From: Botryobacter ruber
Lineage (GTDB): Bacteria; Bacteroidota; Bacteroidia; Cytophagales; Hymenobacteraceae
Length of the DNA stretch: 64,000 nucleotides
Direction of reading: 5' to 3'
Assembly (NCBI RefSeq): GCF_003347595.2
Contig: NZ_QCZK02000055.1
Location: 1-64,000 of the forward strand
The position numbers and the translations under genes are program-made. Position 1 is the first letter of the stretch; each line of letters begins with the position of its first letter. Positions 1 through 9,883 of the stretch are shown piece after piece. The notes under the pieces are model-generated. The model did no database searches. It had not been told where the DNA came from and saw only the letters and a program-made list of their open reading frames with translations.

Positions 1-3000
1 ACCAAAAGCCCCAACCAGGCCACCTACGCCAGCGGCAGCACGGTTACCCTTACAGCTACGCCGGCTGCTGGCTACGTCTTTTCAGGATGGAGTGGCGACG
101 CTACGGGTACAACCAATCCGCTGACGGTAACCATGAACAGTAACAAGTCCATTACGGCCACCTTTACCGCTGTTCCCAGTTATAGCTTGTCGGTTAGTAC
201 CTCTGGCAGCGGTACTGTTACCAAAAGCCCCAACCAGGCCACCTACACCAGTGGCAGCACGGTTACACTCACAGCTACGCCGGCTCCCGGTTATGTTTTC
301 TCCGGCTGGAGCGGCGATGCATCGGGCACTACTAATCCACTGTCGGTGACCATGAACAACAACAAGTCCATCACGGCTACCTTTGTTGTCGACACCAATG
401 AATATAGTCTCTCGCTCAGCACTTCGGGCAGCGGCACCGTCTCTAAAAGCCCTAATCAAACGACCTACACCAGTGGCAGCACCGTCTCCTTAACAGCTAC
501 GCCAGCCGCTGGCTACGTCTTTTCAGGATGGAGCGGCGATGCTACAGGAACTGCCAATCCACTGTCGGTAACCATGACCAGCAACAAGTCCATTACGGCT
601 ACTTTTGTTGCTGTTTACAGCCTGTCGGTCAGCACCTCTGGCAGCGGTACTGTTGCGAAGAGTCCGAACCAGGCCACCTACACCAGCGGCAGTACCGTCT
701 CGCTGACGGCGACTCCGGCTTCCGGCTATGCTTTCACGGGCTGGAGCGGGGATGCGTCGGGTACTGCCAACCCGCTGTTGGTGACCATGAACAGCAACAA
801 AAACATCACGGCTACCTTTACCGCTCTTCCCAGCGGGCCACAGGTGACAGGCTTTGTACTCGTCGATGCCAGCACAGAACAGGACATCCGTCCCGTTAGC
901 AACGGAGATATCATTGCGCTTTCCTCGTTGCCTGACACCAAGCTCAACATCCGTGGCAACACCTCACCATCCACGGTGGGCAGCGTGGTCCTGGAGTTAA
1001 GCGGCACCCAGAGCAAGACCTATACCGATGACCGTGCCCCCTATACTCTACACGGCGACAACGGCAATGGCAACTACTACTACGGCAACTGGAATCCGCC
1101 GGCAACAGGCACCTATACGCTCAAGGCCACGCCTTATTCTGGGAGCAATGGAACCGGCACGCCCGGTACTCCGCTCATTGTCTCCTTTACCTTTGTGCAA
1201 TCGGACCAGACACCACCCGCTGTGGTAAGCATAAAGCGCCAGACACCTGCTACCACTACTACTGGTGCTACCTCAGTTGTATTCCGGGCATCTTTTTCTG
1301 AAAAGGTGAACGGTGTCGATGCATCGGATTTTGTGCCAACAGTTCCGGCAGGAACGTTGTCTGCCAGTGTTTCTTCTGTAGCTGCTGCTGGCACCGACGG
1401 TAGCACCTACGACATCACCGTTAGCCCGGTAACAGGAAACGGGGAGCTACGGCTGGACCTGAAAGCCAGTGGCACTAGTATTGTGGATGGAAACAGCAAC
1501 GCCATCAGCGGCGGCTTTACCGCTGGTGAAAGCTATACTATTCTGCAGGATTTTGAACCCCCGGTGGTGCTGAGCATCAGCAGGCAGTCGCCGGAAGCAG
1601 ACAGCACCAATGCTACGGCTGTTACCTTCCGGGCTGTTTTCTCAGAAGGAGTAAACGGCGTGGATGCAAATGATTTCAGCCTCGCCATATCCGGCGCTTT
1701 AACCGGGGTGGTAAACTCCGTGGCTGCCATTGGCACTGACGGCTCTACCTACGACATCGTCGTCAGTCCCGTTGAAGGAGACGGCAAGCTGCGGCTGGAC
1801 CTGAAAGCCAGTGGAACCGGCATCGGGGATGGTGCAGGCAATCCCATCAGCGGCGGCTTTACCACCGGTGAAACATACACCATCCGGCAGGACGTGGAGG
1901 GACCGGTGGTGCTGCGCATCAGCAGGCAATCGCCGGCGGTAGACAGCACCGATGCCACCTCCGTTACCTTCCGGGCTGTTTTTTCCGAAGAAGTCTTTGG
2001 GCTGGATGAGGCAGATTTCACGGTTGTCACGACCGGTGTGCTTAGTGGAGCGGTTAGTTCAGTTGCGGCCGTTGGCTCTGACGGCACTACCTTTGATATC
2101 GTCGTCAGCCCGGTATCGGGTGATGGGAAGCTGCGGCTGGACCTGAACGATACTGGTACCGGTATTACAGATGTACTGGGCAATACGAGCAGCGGCGGCT
2201 TTACCTCCGGAGAAGTTTATACCATCCGGCAGGACCTGGAACCGCCGGTGGTGCTGAGCATCAGCAGGCAGTTGCCGGAAGCAGACAGCACCCTTGCCGG
2301 CACCGTTACCTTCCGGGCTACTTTCTCCGAAGGCGTTACCGGTGTGGATGCGGCAGATTTTGCTGTTGTGGCCTCTGGTGGGCTCAGTGGTGGTAGTATT
2401 GCTGCTGTAACGGAAGCAGATACAGCAGGCATCAGCTACGACATTACCGTTAACTCATTTTCAGGAGAGGGTAATCTGCGGCTGGACCTGAATGCCGCTG
2501 GCACCGGTGTTACGGATGTTATTGGCAATACGATTACCAGCGGCTTTACTTCCGGCGAAGTTTATATGATTCTGGAGGCGCCGGAAGTAGTGAGCATCAG
2601 CAGGCAGTCACCGGCGGCAGACAGCACCGATGCTACAGCTGTTACTTTCCGGGCTGTTTTCTCCGAAGCAGTGAGTGGCGTAGACGAGGCAGACTTTGCG
2701 CTTAGTATCGTTTCAGGTACAATAAGCGGCGAGGTTTCTGCGGTGGTGCCTGTGGATCTGGAAAATACCATCTACGACATTGTGGTTGGCGCCATCGAGG
2801 GTGACGGTAAACTGCGGCTGGACCTGAAAGCCGACAGCACCGGTATTACGGATGCCATAGGCAATGCCATCAGCGGCGGCTTTACTTCCGGTGAAATTTA
2901 CACCATCCAGCAGACTGTTATTGATGCCGTGGCGCCGGAAGTGCTGAGCATCAACAGGCACTCACCACCAGAAGACAGTACCGGTACCACCTCCGTTACG

Positions 3001-6000
3001 TTCCGGGCCACTTTCTCGGAAGGCGTCAGTGGCGTAGATAAAACTGATTTTACACTTACCACTGTTTCAGGTACCGTAAGCGGCAGTATTTCTGTCATTG
3101 TTCCGGTGGATATGGAAAAAACGATCTACGATATTGTGGTCAGCTCCATCCAGGGAGACGGTGTGTTGCGCCTGGACCTGAATGCCGGTGGTACCGGCAT
3201 TGCAGATGGCGCAGGCAATGCCATCAGCGGCGGCTTTACCACCGGCGAAACCTACACCATTCAGCAGACACCTCCGGATGAGGTGGCGCCGGTGGTGCAG
3301 CGCATCAACAGGCAGTCACCGCTTAGCGATACCACCGATGCTACGATTGTTACCTTCCGGGCAACTTTCTCTGAAGCAGTGAGTGGGGTGGATGCTGCAG
3401 ACTTTACCCTTGTGATATCCGGGGCGCTCAGCGGGGCAATTGATGCTGTAGCCGCCGCAGATACCACAGGCATCAGCTACGACATCAGCATTCGCTCCAT
3501 TCTAGGAAATGGCGTATTGCGGCTGGACCTGAAATCCAGTGGCACAGGCATAGTAGATGGGGCAGGAAATGCTATCGGCACAGGCTTTACCACGGGCGAA
3601 AAATACGTTATAGAGCAGGATGTGGAACCGCCGGTGGCGCTGAGCATCAACAGGCAAACACCAGCGACAGACACCACCGATGCTACGGCTGTTACCTTCC
3701 GGGCTACTTTCTCTGAAGCAGTGAGTGGGGTGGATGCAGCAGACTTTACCCTGATTCCATCCGGAGCAGTAAGCGGAGCAATAGGCTCTGTCGCGGCTGT
3801 TGGCACCGACAGCACTGCCTACGACATCGTTGTCAGCTCCATCCTGGGAGACGGCAAGCTGCGGCTGGACCTGAATTCGGTAGGTACCGGTATCGAGGAT
3901 GGGGCAGGCAATGCCATTAGCAGCGGCTTTACCGGAGGAGAAAGCTATGTTATCAAGCAGGACGTGGTGGCGCCGGTGGTGCAGCGCATCAACAGGGAAT
4001 TACCTTTAACCGATACTACCGATGCTACGGCTGTTACCTTCCGGGCAACTTTCTCTGAAGCAGTGAGTGGGGTGGATGCTGCAGACTTTACCCTTGTGAT
4101 ATCCGGGGCGCTCAGCGGGGCAATTGATGCTGTAGCCGCCGCAGATACCACAGGCATCAGCTACGACATCAGCATTCGCTCCATTCTAGGAAATGGCGTA
4201 TTGCGGCTGGACCTGAAATCCAGTGGCACAGGCATAGTAGATGGGGCAGGAAATGCTATCGGCACAGGCTTTACCACCGGCGAAAAATACGTTATAGAGC
4301 AGGATGTGGAACCGCCGGTGGCGCTGAGCATCAACAGGCAAACACCAGCGACAGACACCACAGATGCTACAGCTGTTACCTTCCGGGCTACTTTCTCTGA
4401 AGCAGTGAGTGGGGTGGATGCAGCAGACTTTACCCTGATCCCATCCGGAGCAGTCAGCGGAGCAATAGACTCTGTCGCAGTTGTTGGCACCGACAGCACT
4501 GCCTACGACATCGTCGTCAGCTCCATCCTGGGAGACGGTAAGCTGCGGCTGGACCTGAATTCGGTAGGTACCGGTATCGAGGATGGGGCAGGCAATGCCA
4601 TCAGCAGCGGCCTTACCTCCGGCCAGACATACACCATTATCCAGACACCTCCGGATACGGAAGCGCCCGAGGTAGCGAGCATCAACAGGCTGTCGCCCCC
4701 GGCAGACAGCACCGATGCCACCTCGGTTACTTACCGGGCAATTTTCTCCGAAGCAGTGAGTGGCGTAGACGAGGCAGACTTTGCGCTTACAATTCTTTCA
4801 GGTACAGTAAGCGGTGCGGTTTCGGTGGTGGTGCCTGTGGATATGGAAAAAACGATCTACGATATTGTGATCAGCTCCATCCAGGGCGACGGTAAACTGC
4901 GCCTGGACCTGAATGCAGACAGTACCGGTATCGTGGATGCAGCAGGAAATGCGATCGGCGGCGGCTTTACTTCCGGTGAGGTTTACACCATCCAGCAGAC
5001 ATTTATTGATGCTGTAGCGCCGCAAATACTGAGTATTAACAGGCAGTCGCCACTGGTAGACAGTACGGGCGTTACCTCTGTTACTTTCAGGGCTACCTTC
5101 TCAGAAGGGGTGAGCGGTGTTGATAAAGCAGACTTTACGCTTACCACAGTCAGAGGTACAGTAAAGGGCAAGATTACGGTTGCGTTGTCTGTTGATAAGG
5201 AAAAAACTACCTACGACATTGTTGTCGGTTCCATTAAGGGCGACGGTAAACTGCGCCTGGACTTAAATTCGGGCGGCACCGGTATTACAGATGGCGCAGG
5301 CAATGCGATCAGCGGCGGCTTTACCACCGGAGAGATGTATACCATCCGGCATGACTTAGTAGCGCCGGTGGTGCTGAGCATCAACAGGCAATCGCCGGCG
5401 GTAGACAGCTCCGATGTTACGGCTGTTACCTTCCGGGCCACCTTCTCAGAAGAAGTAACCGGCGTAGATGCAGCAGACTTTGCAATTGTCACAACCCGGA
5501 CGTTGACTGGAGTAATTGATTCTGTAACTGCTGTCGGCACCGACGGTACCACCTACGACATCTTCCTCAGCCAGGTGCTGGGCGACGGTAAACTGCGGCT
5601 GGATCTGAATGCCAGTGGAACCGGTATCAAAGATATTGCCACCAATGCCATTAGTGGCGGCTTTACTACCGGAGAGGTGTTTACCATCCGGCATGACCTG
5701 GTGCTGCCGGAGCTGTTGAGCATCAGCAGGCTGGAACCCGCAGCAGACAGTACCGATGCTACGGCTGTTACCTTCCGGGCAACTTTCTCTGAAGAAGTAA
5801 GCGGTGTGGATGCAGCCGACTTTGCGGTGGTCACCGTCACACCCAGAACGTTAGATGCAACGATTGCTTCGGTAGTTGCCTTTGGCACCGGTGGCACCAC
5901 CTACGACATCATCCTCAACCCGGTACTGGGCGACGGTAAGCTGCGCCTGGATCTGAAAGCAACAGGCACACGTATCGAGGACCCGGCAGGCAATGCGATC

Positions 6001-9000
6001 AGTGGCGGCTTTACCACCGGGGAGGTGTATACCATCCGGCAGGACCTGGTGGAACCGGAGTTGCTGAGCCTCAACAGGCAGTCGCCGCTGGCAGACAGTA
6101 CCGATGCCACCTCCGTTACCTTCCGGGCGACCTTCTCGGAGGGAGTTATCGGTGTGGATGCAGCCGACTTTGCGGTGGTTACTGTTACACCCAGAACGTT
6201 AGATGTAACGATTAATGCAGTAGTTGCCGTCGGCACCGACGGTACCACCTACGACATCGTCCTCGACCCGGTACTGGGCGACGGTAAACTGCGCCTGGAC
6301 CTGAAAGCCAGCGGCACCGGTATTGCAGACCCGATAGGCAATATGATCAGTGGCGGCTTTACTACCGGAGAGGTGTATACCATCCGGCAGGACCTGGAAC
6401 CGCCGGTGGTGCTGCGCATCAGCAGGCACTTGCCGGTAGTAGATAGTTCGGATGTTACGGCTGTTACCTACCGGGCTGTTTTCTCAGAAGGGGTTCTGGG
6501 CGTAGATGCAGCAGACTTTTCTGTTGTCACAACCAATACGTTAACCGGAACAATTAATTCAGTAGTTGCCGTCGGCACCGACGGCACCACCTACGACATT
6601 CTCCTCGATCCGGTATTGGGAGACGGTAAACTGCGGCTGGACCTGAAAGCCAGCGGTACCGGTATTGCAGACCCGATAGGCAACGTGATGAACAGCGGCT
6701 TTACTTCAGGAGAAGTTTATACCATCCGGCAGGATGTGGTGGCGCCGGTGATGCTGAGTATCAACAGGTACTCGCCGGCAGTAGACAGCACCGATGCCAC
6801 CTCCGTCACCTTCCAGGCAACGTTCTCGGAAGGCGTGAAAGGTGTGGATGCGGCGGATTTCACGGTGGTTACGACCGGCGTGCTGAGTGGTGTGATTAGC
6901 GCAGTAGTAGCTGTCGGCACCGACGGAACTACCTACAACATCACCCTCAATCCTGTTTCGGGAAATGGCGACTTGCGCCTGGACCTGAAAGCCAGCGGTA
7001 CCGGCATCCGGGATATCGCAACCAACCCCATCAGTGGCGGCTTTACCACCGGTGAGATTTATGAGATTCAGCAACGGCCAACGCTGCTGAGCATCAGCCG
7101 TAAGGTACCGGTTGCCTATACCACCGATACGACTTCCGTTACGTACCGGGCCGTTTTCTCGGAGCGTGTGACAGGCGTAGATGCAGCAGACTTCAATGTA
7201 GTTGTGTCCGGAACCTTAAGTGGCGTAGTTAAAGCTGTAGCTGCCGTTGGCACCGAAGGCACTACCTATGATATTCCCGTTGGAACAATAGTTGGAGACG
7301 GTATCCTGGGCCTGGCACTGAAAACAAGCGGCACCGGTATTGTAGATGTAACAGGTAATGCTTTCATGGAAGCGCCTTACGCAAGCGAGAGCTATAACGT
7401 GCAGCAGCCGCCAACCGTGCTGAGCATTAAACGCTATAACCCCACTACCTCTGCCAGCCACAATGCTTCTTCTGTTATCTACAGGGTCAGTTTCTCGGAA
7501 CGGGTTACCGGGGTAGATTATACTGATTTTATAGCGAAGGCTGTCTCGGGTCCGGTGAGCGGCGTGCTGGCTCCTGACGCAGTGGCGCCTGTGGGTACAG
7601 ATGGCAAAACGTATGAAGTTACCATCAGTTCTATCACCGACGAGGGTATCCTGCGCCTGGACCTCAAACCTACCGGAACAGGTATTGCCGATGCAGTGGG
7701 GAACGCCATCCGGAGTGGCTTTACCACTGGCGAAACCTATATTTTCGAGGAAGCATCGCCAGGACAAGGGTTCTCTTCGGTTATCGACCTGGCGCCGCTG
7801 GAGATATCTAAAAATACACAGGACAAGCCCCAGTCAAAAGTGTGGATGCATGATGGCAAGCACTGGACCGTGCTGCCAGACAACAATGGTACCCATATCT
7901 GGCGCCTGGACAGCGCTACCTGGACCCGGGCCTATACGGTTTCTTCCACTTCATCCAGCAGGGCTGACTGTAAAGTGGTGGGCAATGTGGTGCATATTTT
8001 CCTGTTCCGTGGAAGTTCCACCTCTTACCTGGCATCGGTGCAATACGATGCGGCGAGCAAAAACTATAAGGCCTGGTCGCAGAGGTCCGGTCTGTCTGAA
8101 GTTGATCTTGACCCCGAGCCGGAAACGGCGACCATGGACATAGACGGCACCGGCAGGATGTGGGTAGCTTACGACGGGCGTAACAATGTAAAGGTGCGCT
8201 GGAGCGATCCGCCTTACACTGCCTGGAGTGCACCAGATACCCTTGCCACAGGTATACATGAAGATGACATCTGCGCGGTGGTGGCATTGCCCGGTAAAGT
8301 TGGCGTGCTTTGGTCAAACCAGAACACAAAACTTTTCGGCTTCAGAACCCATACCGACGGCGCCGCCTCCACTGTGTGGTCGGCGGATGAAGCACCTTGT
8401 TCATCGTCGGCACAGGATGTGGGCTATGGTATGGCCGATGATCATATGAACATGGCAGTTGGCAGCGACGGCACCCTGTATTGTGCCGTAAAGACAGGCT
8501 TCGACAAATCGGGTTACATCAAACTGGCGCTGATGGTAAGGCGTGCGGAAGGCTCCTGGGATGGCCTTTACAAAGTAACCGATGTGGAAGGAACCAGGCC
8601 TATTATACTGCTGAATGAGGCTATCGGCAAGATCAGAATTGTGTATACCGAAGTTGAAAATGGCGGCAACATTCTGTACAGGGAATCTCAGATGTACAAT
8701 GTTTCCTTCAGTACGCCGCTTACGTTAATGAGAGGTACCTATAACTATGTCACCAGCATCAAAGACAACCATACCTCCGAAGTGGTGATCCTGGCCTCGA
8801 ACGATACTGCTGCCGTTGGAGTGCTTGGAATTGATGGTTTGGCTGCTTCCTCAACTGCTGCTGCAACCTTGGTTTCGGTGCAGGAGAAAGACAAGGACGG
8901 AGAACTGCAGGCCTATCCGAATCCGTTTACGTCCACAGTAACCATTACGTATGCGTTACCGGAGGAAGGGGAGTACACCCTGACGCTGTACGACAGCAAA

Positions 9001-9156
9001 GGTGCCCAGGTAAACGCGATCAGCAGGGGCAGGGCAGAGGCAGGCGAACTGCATACGGTTGAGGTGGACGGCACAAAACTGAGCAGGGGGCTTTACTTCA
9101 TCCGGCTGCAGACGGCCCAGGGTACCCGGTCCTTGAAACTGGTACTTGAAAAGTAA
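1..9156 (+). CDS. Giant multimodular T9SS surface protein, 5' truncated by the window edge
   Basis: The frame is open from base 1, so the ATG at 133 is an internal methionine and at least 3051 residues are present. Modules in order: one partial and three full InlB-type B repeats of about 70 residues each (1-830; GWSGDA and NSNKSITATF motifs), one Ig-like domain (about 838-1200; GNYYYGNWNPPATG), then 19 tandem Ig-like modules of about 114 residues (about 1204-7755; FSEAVSGVDAADF, YDI and LRLDL motifs), a region of about 360 residues with propeller-like spacing (about 7768-8860; SKVWMHDGKHWTVLP), and a T9SS type A sorting domain (about 8905-9156; AYPNPF). It is probably exported by T9SS and anchored on the surface as an adhesin or matrix protein; that role is inference. 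Its C-terminal half is shared with the next two genes. Modules 7-8 and 9-10 are nearly identical in DNA. Confidence 0.9.
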   Translation, partial: TKSPNQATYASGSTVTLTATPAAGYVFSGWSGDATGTTNPLTVTMNSNKSITATFTAVPSYSLSVSTSGSGTVTKSPNQATYTSGSTVTLTATPAPGYVFSGWSGDASGTTNPLSVTMNNNKSITATFVVDTNEYSLSLSTSGSGTVSKSPNQTTYTSGSTVSLTATPAAGYVFSGWSGDATGTANPLSVTMTSNKSITATFVAVYSLSVSTSGSGTVAKSPNQATYTSGSTVSLTATPASGYAFTGWSGDASGTANPLLVTMNSNKNITATFTALPSGPQVTGFVLVDASTEQDIRPVSNGDIIALSSLPDTKLNIRGNTSPSTVGSVVLELSGTQSKTYTDDRAPYTLHGDNGNGNYYYGNWNPPATGTYTLKATPYSGSNGTGTPGTPLIVSFTFVQSDQTPPAVVSIKRQTPATTTTGATSVVFRASFSEKVNGVDASDFVPTVPAGTLSASVSSVAAAGTDGSTYDITVSPVTGNGELRLDLKASGTSIVDGNSNAISGGFTAGESYTILQDFEPPVVLSISRQSPEADSTNATAVTFRAVFSEGVNGVDANDFSLAISGALTGVVNSVAAIGTDGSTYDIVVSPVEGDGKLRLDLKASGTGIGDGAGNPISGGFTTGETYTIRQDVEGPVVLRISRQSPAVDSTDATSVTFRAVFSEEVFGLDEADFTVVTTGVLSGAVSSVAAVGSDGTTFDIVVSPVSGDGKLRLDLNDTGTGITDVLGNTSSGGFTSGEVYTIRQDLEPPVVLSISRQLPEADSTLAGTVTFRATFSEGVTGVDAADFAVVASGGLSGGSIAAVTEADTAGISYDITVNSFSGEGNLRLDLNAAGTGVTDVIGNTITSGFTSGEVYMILEAPEVVSISRQSPAADSTDATAVTFRAVFSEAVSGVDEADFALSIVSGTISGEVSAVVPVDLENTIYDIVVGAIEGDGKLRLDLKADSTGITDAIGNAISGGFTSGEIYTIQQTVIDAVAPEVLSINRHSPPEDSTGTTSVTFRATFSEGVSGVDKTDFTLTTVSGTVSGSISVIVPVDMEKTIYDIVVSSIQGDGVLRLDLNAGGTGIADGAGNAISGGFTTGETYTIQQTPPDEVAPVVQRINRQSPLSDTTDATIVTFRATFSEAVSGVDAADFTLVISGALSGAIDAVAAADTTGISYDISIRSILGNGVLRLDLKSSGTGIVDGAGNAIGTGFTTGEKYVIEQDVEPPVALSINRQTPATDTTDATAVTFRATFSEAVSGVDAADFTLIPSGAVSGAIGSVAAVGTDSTAYDIVVSSILGDGKLRLDLNSVGTGIEDGAGNAISSGFTGGESYVIKQDVVAPVVQRINRELPLTDTTDATAVTFRATFSEAVSGVDAADFTLVISGALSGAIDAVAAADTTGISYDISIRSILGNGVLRLDLKSSGTGIVDGAGNAIGTGFTTGEKYVIEQDVEPPVALSINRQTPATDTTDATAVTFRATFSEAVSGVDAADFTLIPSGAVSGAIDSVAVVGTDSTAYDIVVSSILGDGKLRLDLNSVGTGIEDGAGNAISSGLTSGQTYTIIQTPPDTEAPEVASINRLSPPADSTDATSVTYRAIFSEAVSGVDEADFALTILSGTVSGAVSVVVPVDMEKTIYDIVISSIQGDGKLRLDLNADSTGIVDAAGNAIGGGFTSGEVYTIQQTFIDAVAPQILSINRQSPLVDSTGVTSVTFRATFSEGVSGVDKADFTLTTVRGTVKGKITVALSVDKEKTTYDIVVGSIKGDGKLRLDLNSGGTGITDGAGNAISGGFTTGEMYTIRHDLVAPVVLSINRQSPAVDSSDVTAVTFRATFSEEVTGVDAADFAIVTTRTLTGVIDSVTAVGTDGTTYDIFLSQVLGDGKLRLDLNASGTGIKDIATNAISGGFTTGEVFTIRHDLVLPELLSISRLEPAADSTDATAVTFRATFSEEVSGVDAADFAVVTVTPRTLDATIASVVAFGTGGTTYDIILNPVLGDGKLRLDLKATGTRIEDPAGNAISGGFTTGEVYTIRQDLVEPELLSLNRQSPLADSTDATSVTFRATFSEGVIGVDAADFAVVTVTPRTLDVTINAVVAVGTDGTTYDIVLDPVLGDGKLRLDLKASGTGIADPIGNMISGGFTTGEVYTIRQDLEPPVVLRISRHLPVVDSSDVTAVTYRAVFSEGVLGVDAADFSVVTTNTLTGTINSVVAVGTDGTTYDILLDPVLGDGKLRLDLKASGTGIADPIGNVMNSGFTSGEVYTIRQDVVAPVMLSINRYSPAVDSTDATSVTFQATFSEGVKGVDAADFTVVTTGVLSGVISAVVAVGTDGTTYNITLNPVSGNGDLRLDLKASGTGIRDIATNPISGGFTTGEIYEIQQRPTLLSISRKVPVAYTTDTTSVTYRAVFSERVTGVDAADFNVVVSGTLSGVVKAVAAVGTEGTTYDIPVGTIVGDGILGLALKTSGTGIVDVTGNAFMEAPYASESYNVQQPPTVLSIKRYNPTTSASHNASSVIYRVSFSERVTGVDYTDFIAKAVSGPVSGVLAPDAVAPVGTDGKTYEVTISSITDEGILRLDLKPTGTGIADAVGNAIRSGFTTGETYIFEEASPGQGFSSVIDLAPLEISKNTQDKPQSKVWMHDGKHWTVLPDNNGTHIWRLDSATWTRAYTVSSTSSSRADCKVVGNVVHIFLFRGSSTSYLASVQYDAASKNYKAWSQRSGLSEVDLDPEPETATMDIDGTGRMWVAYDGRNNVKVRWSDPPYTAWSAPDTLATGIHEDDICAVVALPGKVGVLWSNQNTKLFGFRTHTDGAASTVWSADEAPCSSSAQDVGYGMADDHMNMAVGSDGTLYCAVKTGFDKSGYIKLALMVRRAEGSWDGLYKVTDVEGTRPIILLNEAIGKIRIVYTEVENGGNILYRESQMYNVSFSTPLTLMRGTYNYVTSIKDNHTSEVVILASNDTAAVGVLGIDGLAASSTAAATLVSVQEKDKDGELQAYPNPFTSTVTITYALPEEGEYTLTLYDSKGAQVNAISRGRAEAGELHTVEVDGTKLSRGLYFIRLQTAQGTRSLKLVLEK
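1204..7755 (+). repeat. 19 tandem Ig-like modules (about 342 bp period)
   Basis: I counted nineteen units in the translation, each opening with a PVVLSINRQSP-like strand and closing with a GGFTTGETYTI-like strand. Most units are clearly diverged from their neighbours. Units 7-8 (about 3297-3978) and 9-10 (about 3981-4662) match base for base over long stretches at an offset of exactly 684 bp, which indicates a recent duplication of a two-module block. Confidence 0.9.
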
Positions 9157-9213
9157 GCGGTGCCGTACAGGCAGGTGTAGCAACACGAAGCCTGACGACA
9201 GGCTGTTCACAAC

Positions 9214-9252
9214 AAAAACAGCACGAGCTTTTTAGCTCGTGCTGTTTTTTTA
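9214..9252 (+). terminator. Rho-independent terminator of the giant surface protein
   Basis: A perfect 16-bp stem (9214-9229 with 9234-9249) closes a 4-nt T loop and runs into a T tract, 58 bp after the stop codon. The A-rich 5' arm means it could also work on the other strand. Confidence 0.9.
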
Positions 9253-9288
9253 TGCTTTCGGTTTTAAAACAACTGCCACAGTTCAGCA

Positions 9289-9376
9289 GCAGAGGCTGTG
9301 GTGGCAGGCGCAGCAGCGTTTTTTACATGCGTCGCAGGCCCCGAAACGCTTCTGCTCCTGCCACCACAGCCTCTGC
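9289..9376. repeat. Facing pair of the dispersed GGCTGTGGTGG repeat
   Basis: A forward copy (9289-9318) faces a reverse copy (9347-9376). The arms pair over 30 positions with two mismatches around a 28-nt loop. The pair lies in the 727-bp gap after the first surface protein. The rest of that gap (9463-9883) is AT-rich, and I see no gene or confident promoter in it. Confidence 0.75.
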
Positions 9377-9426
9377 TCCACGTGTGCTATGAAAGTAGTT
9401 GTCCTCCATCGTAGATGGCGGTTTAA

Positions 9427-9462
9427 GGTCTGCTGCACCAGTCACCACAGCCTCTGCTGCTC
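9427..9462 (-). repeat. Dispersed repeat copy
   Basis: Third copy in this gap, in reverse orientation: it reads TGCTGCACCAGTCACCACAG, then CCTCTGCTGC. It differs from the consensus at a few positions. Confidence 0.65.
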
Positions 9463-9883
9463 GTCTGGAAGGTAGCGGTTTAGTTGCACAGGCGGGTTGG
9501 CATCGGTTCCTGTTCCTGCTCCTGCATTCAACCTATTTCATGGTGTAAGAGATGCAGTTTAAGCCTCAGGGGAACACAATAGCAGCATTTCTATATAGAG
9601 TCACAGCGATAAAGTACAAAAAATGTCTTTCGCATGCCAAACTGCTGCCTATACAATTCCAAAGCGTGCTTTAACTAAATACTGCTTTACCGTTTAAACT
9701 TATTATAGTGTTATTCTTATAATGTAAGAGAAGATGAAGTTTTTAATTGCTTCATTAGCAGGTTGGTGGGCGGGGATTTTAGGCTGCTTGCAGATTTTTT
9801 GTTCAAGCGACTCTCGGAGAGAAAAGGGACGCAGCAGCTACATTTTTTAACATTATGTTCAATACTCTTACATTGTTACGCTT

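Noticed and set aside
3477-4499. Long minus-strand open frames within the giant gene (3477-3815 and 4161-4499)
   Set aside because: They are shadows of the repeated plus-strand modules, identical only because the modules are duplicated.
1204-7755. CRISPR-like or satellite array
   Set aside because: The period of about 342 bp, lack of spacers and unbroken reading frame show a protein-module array.
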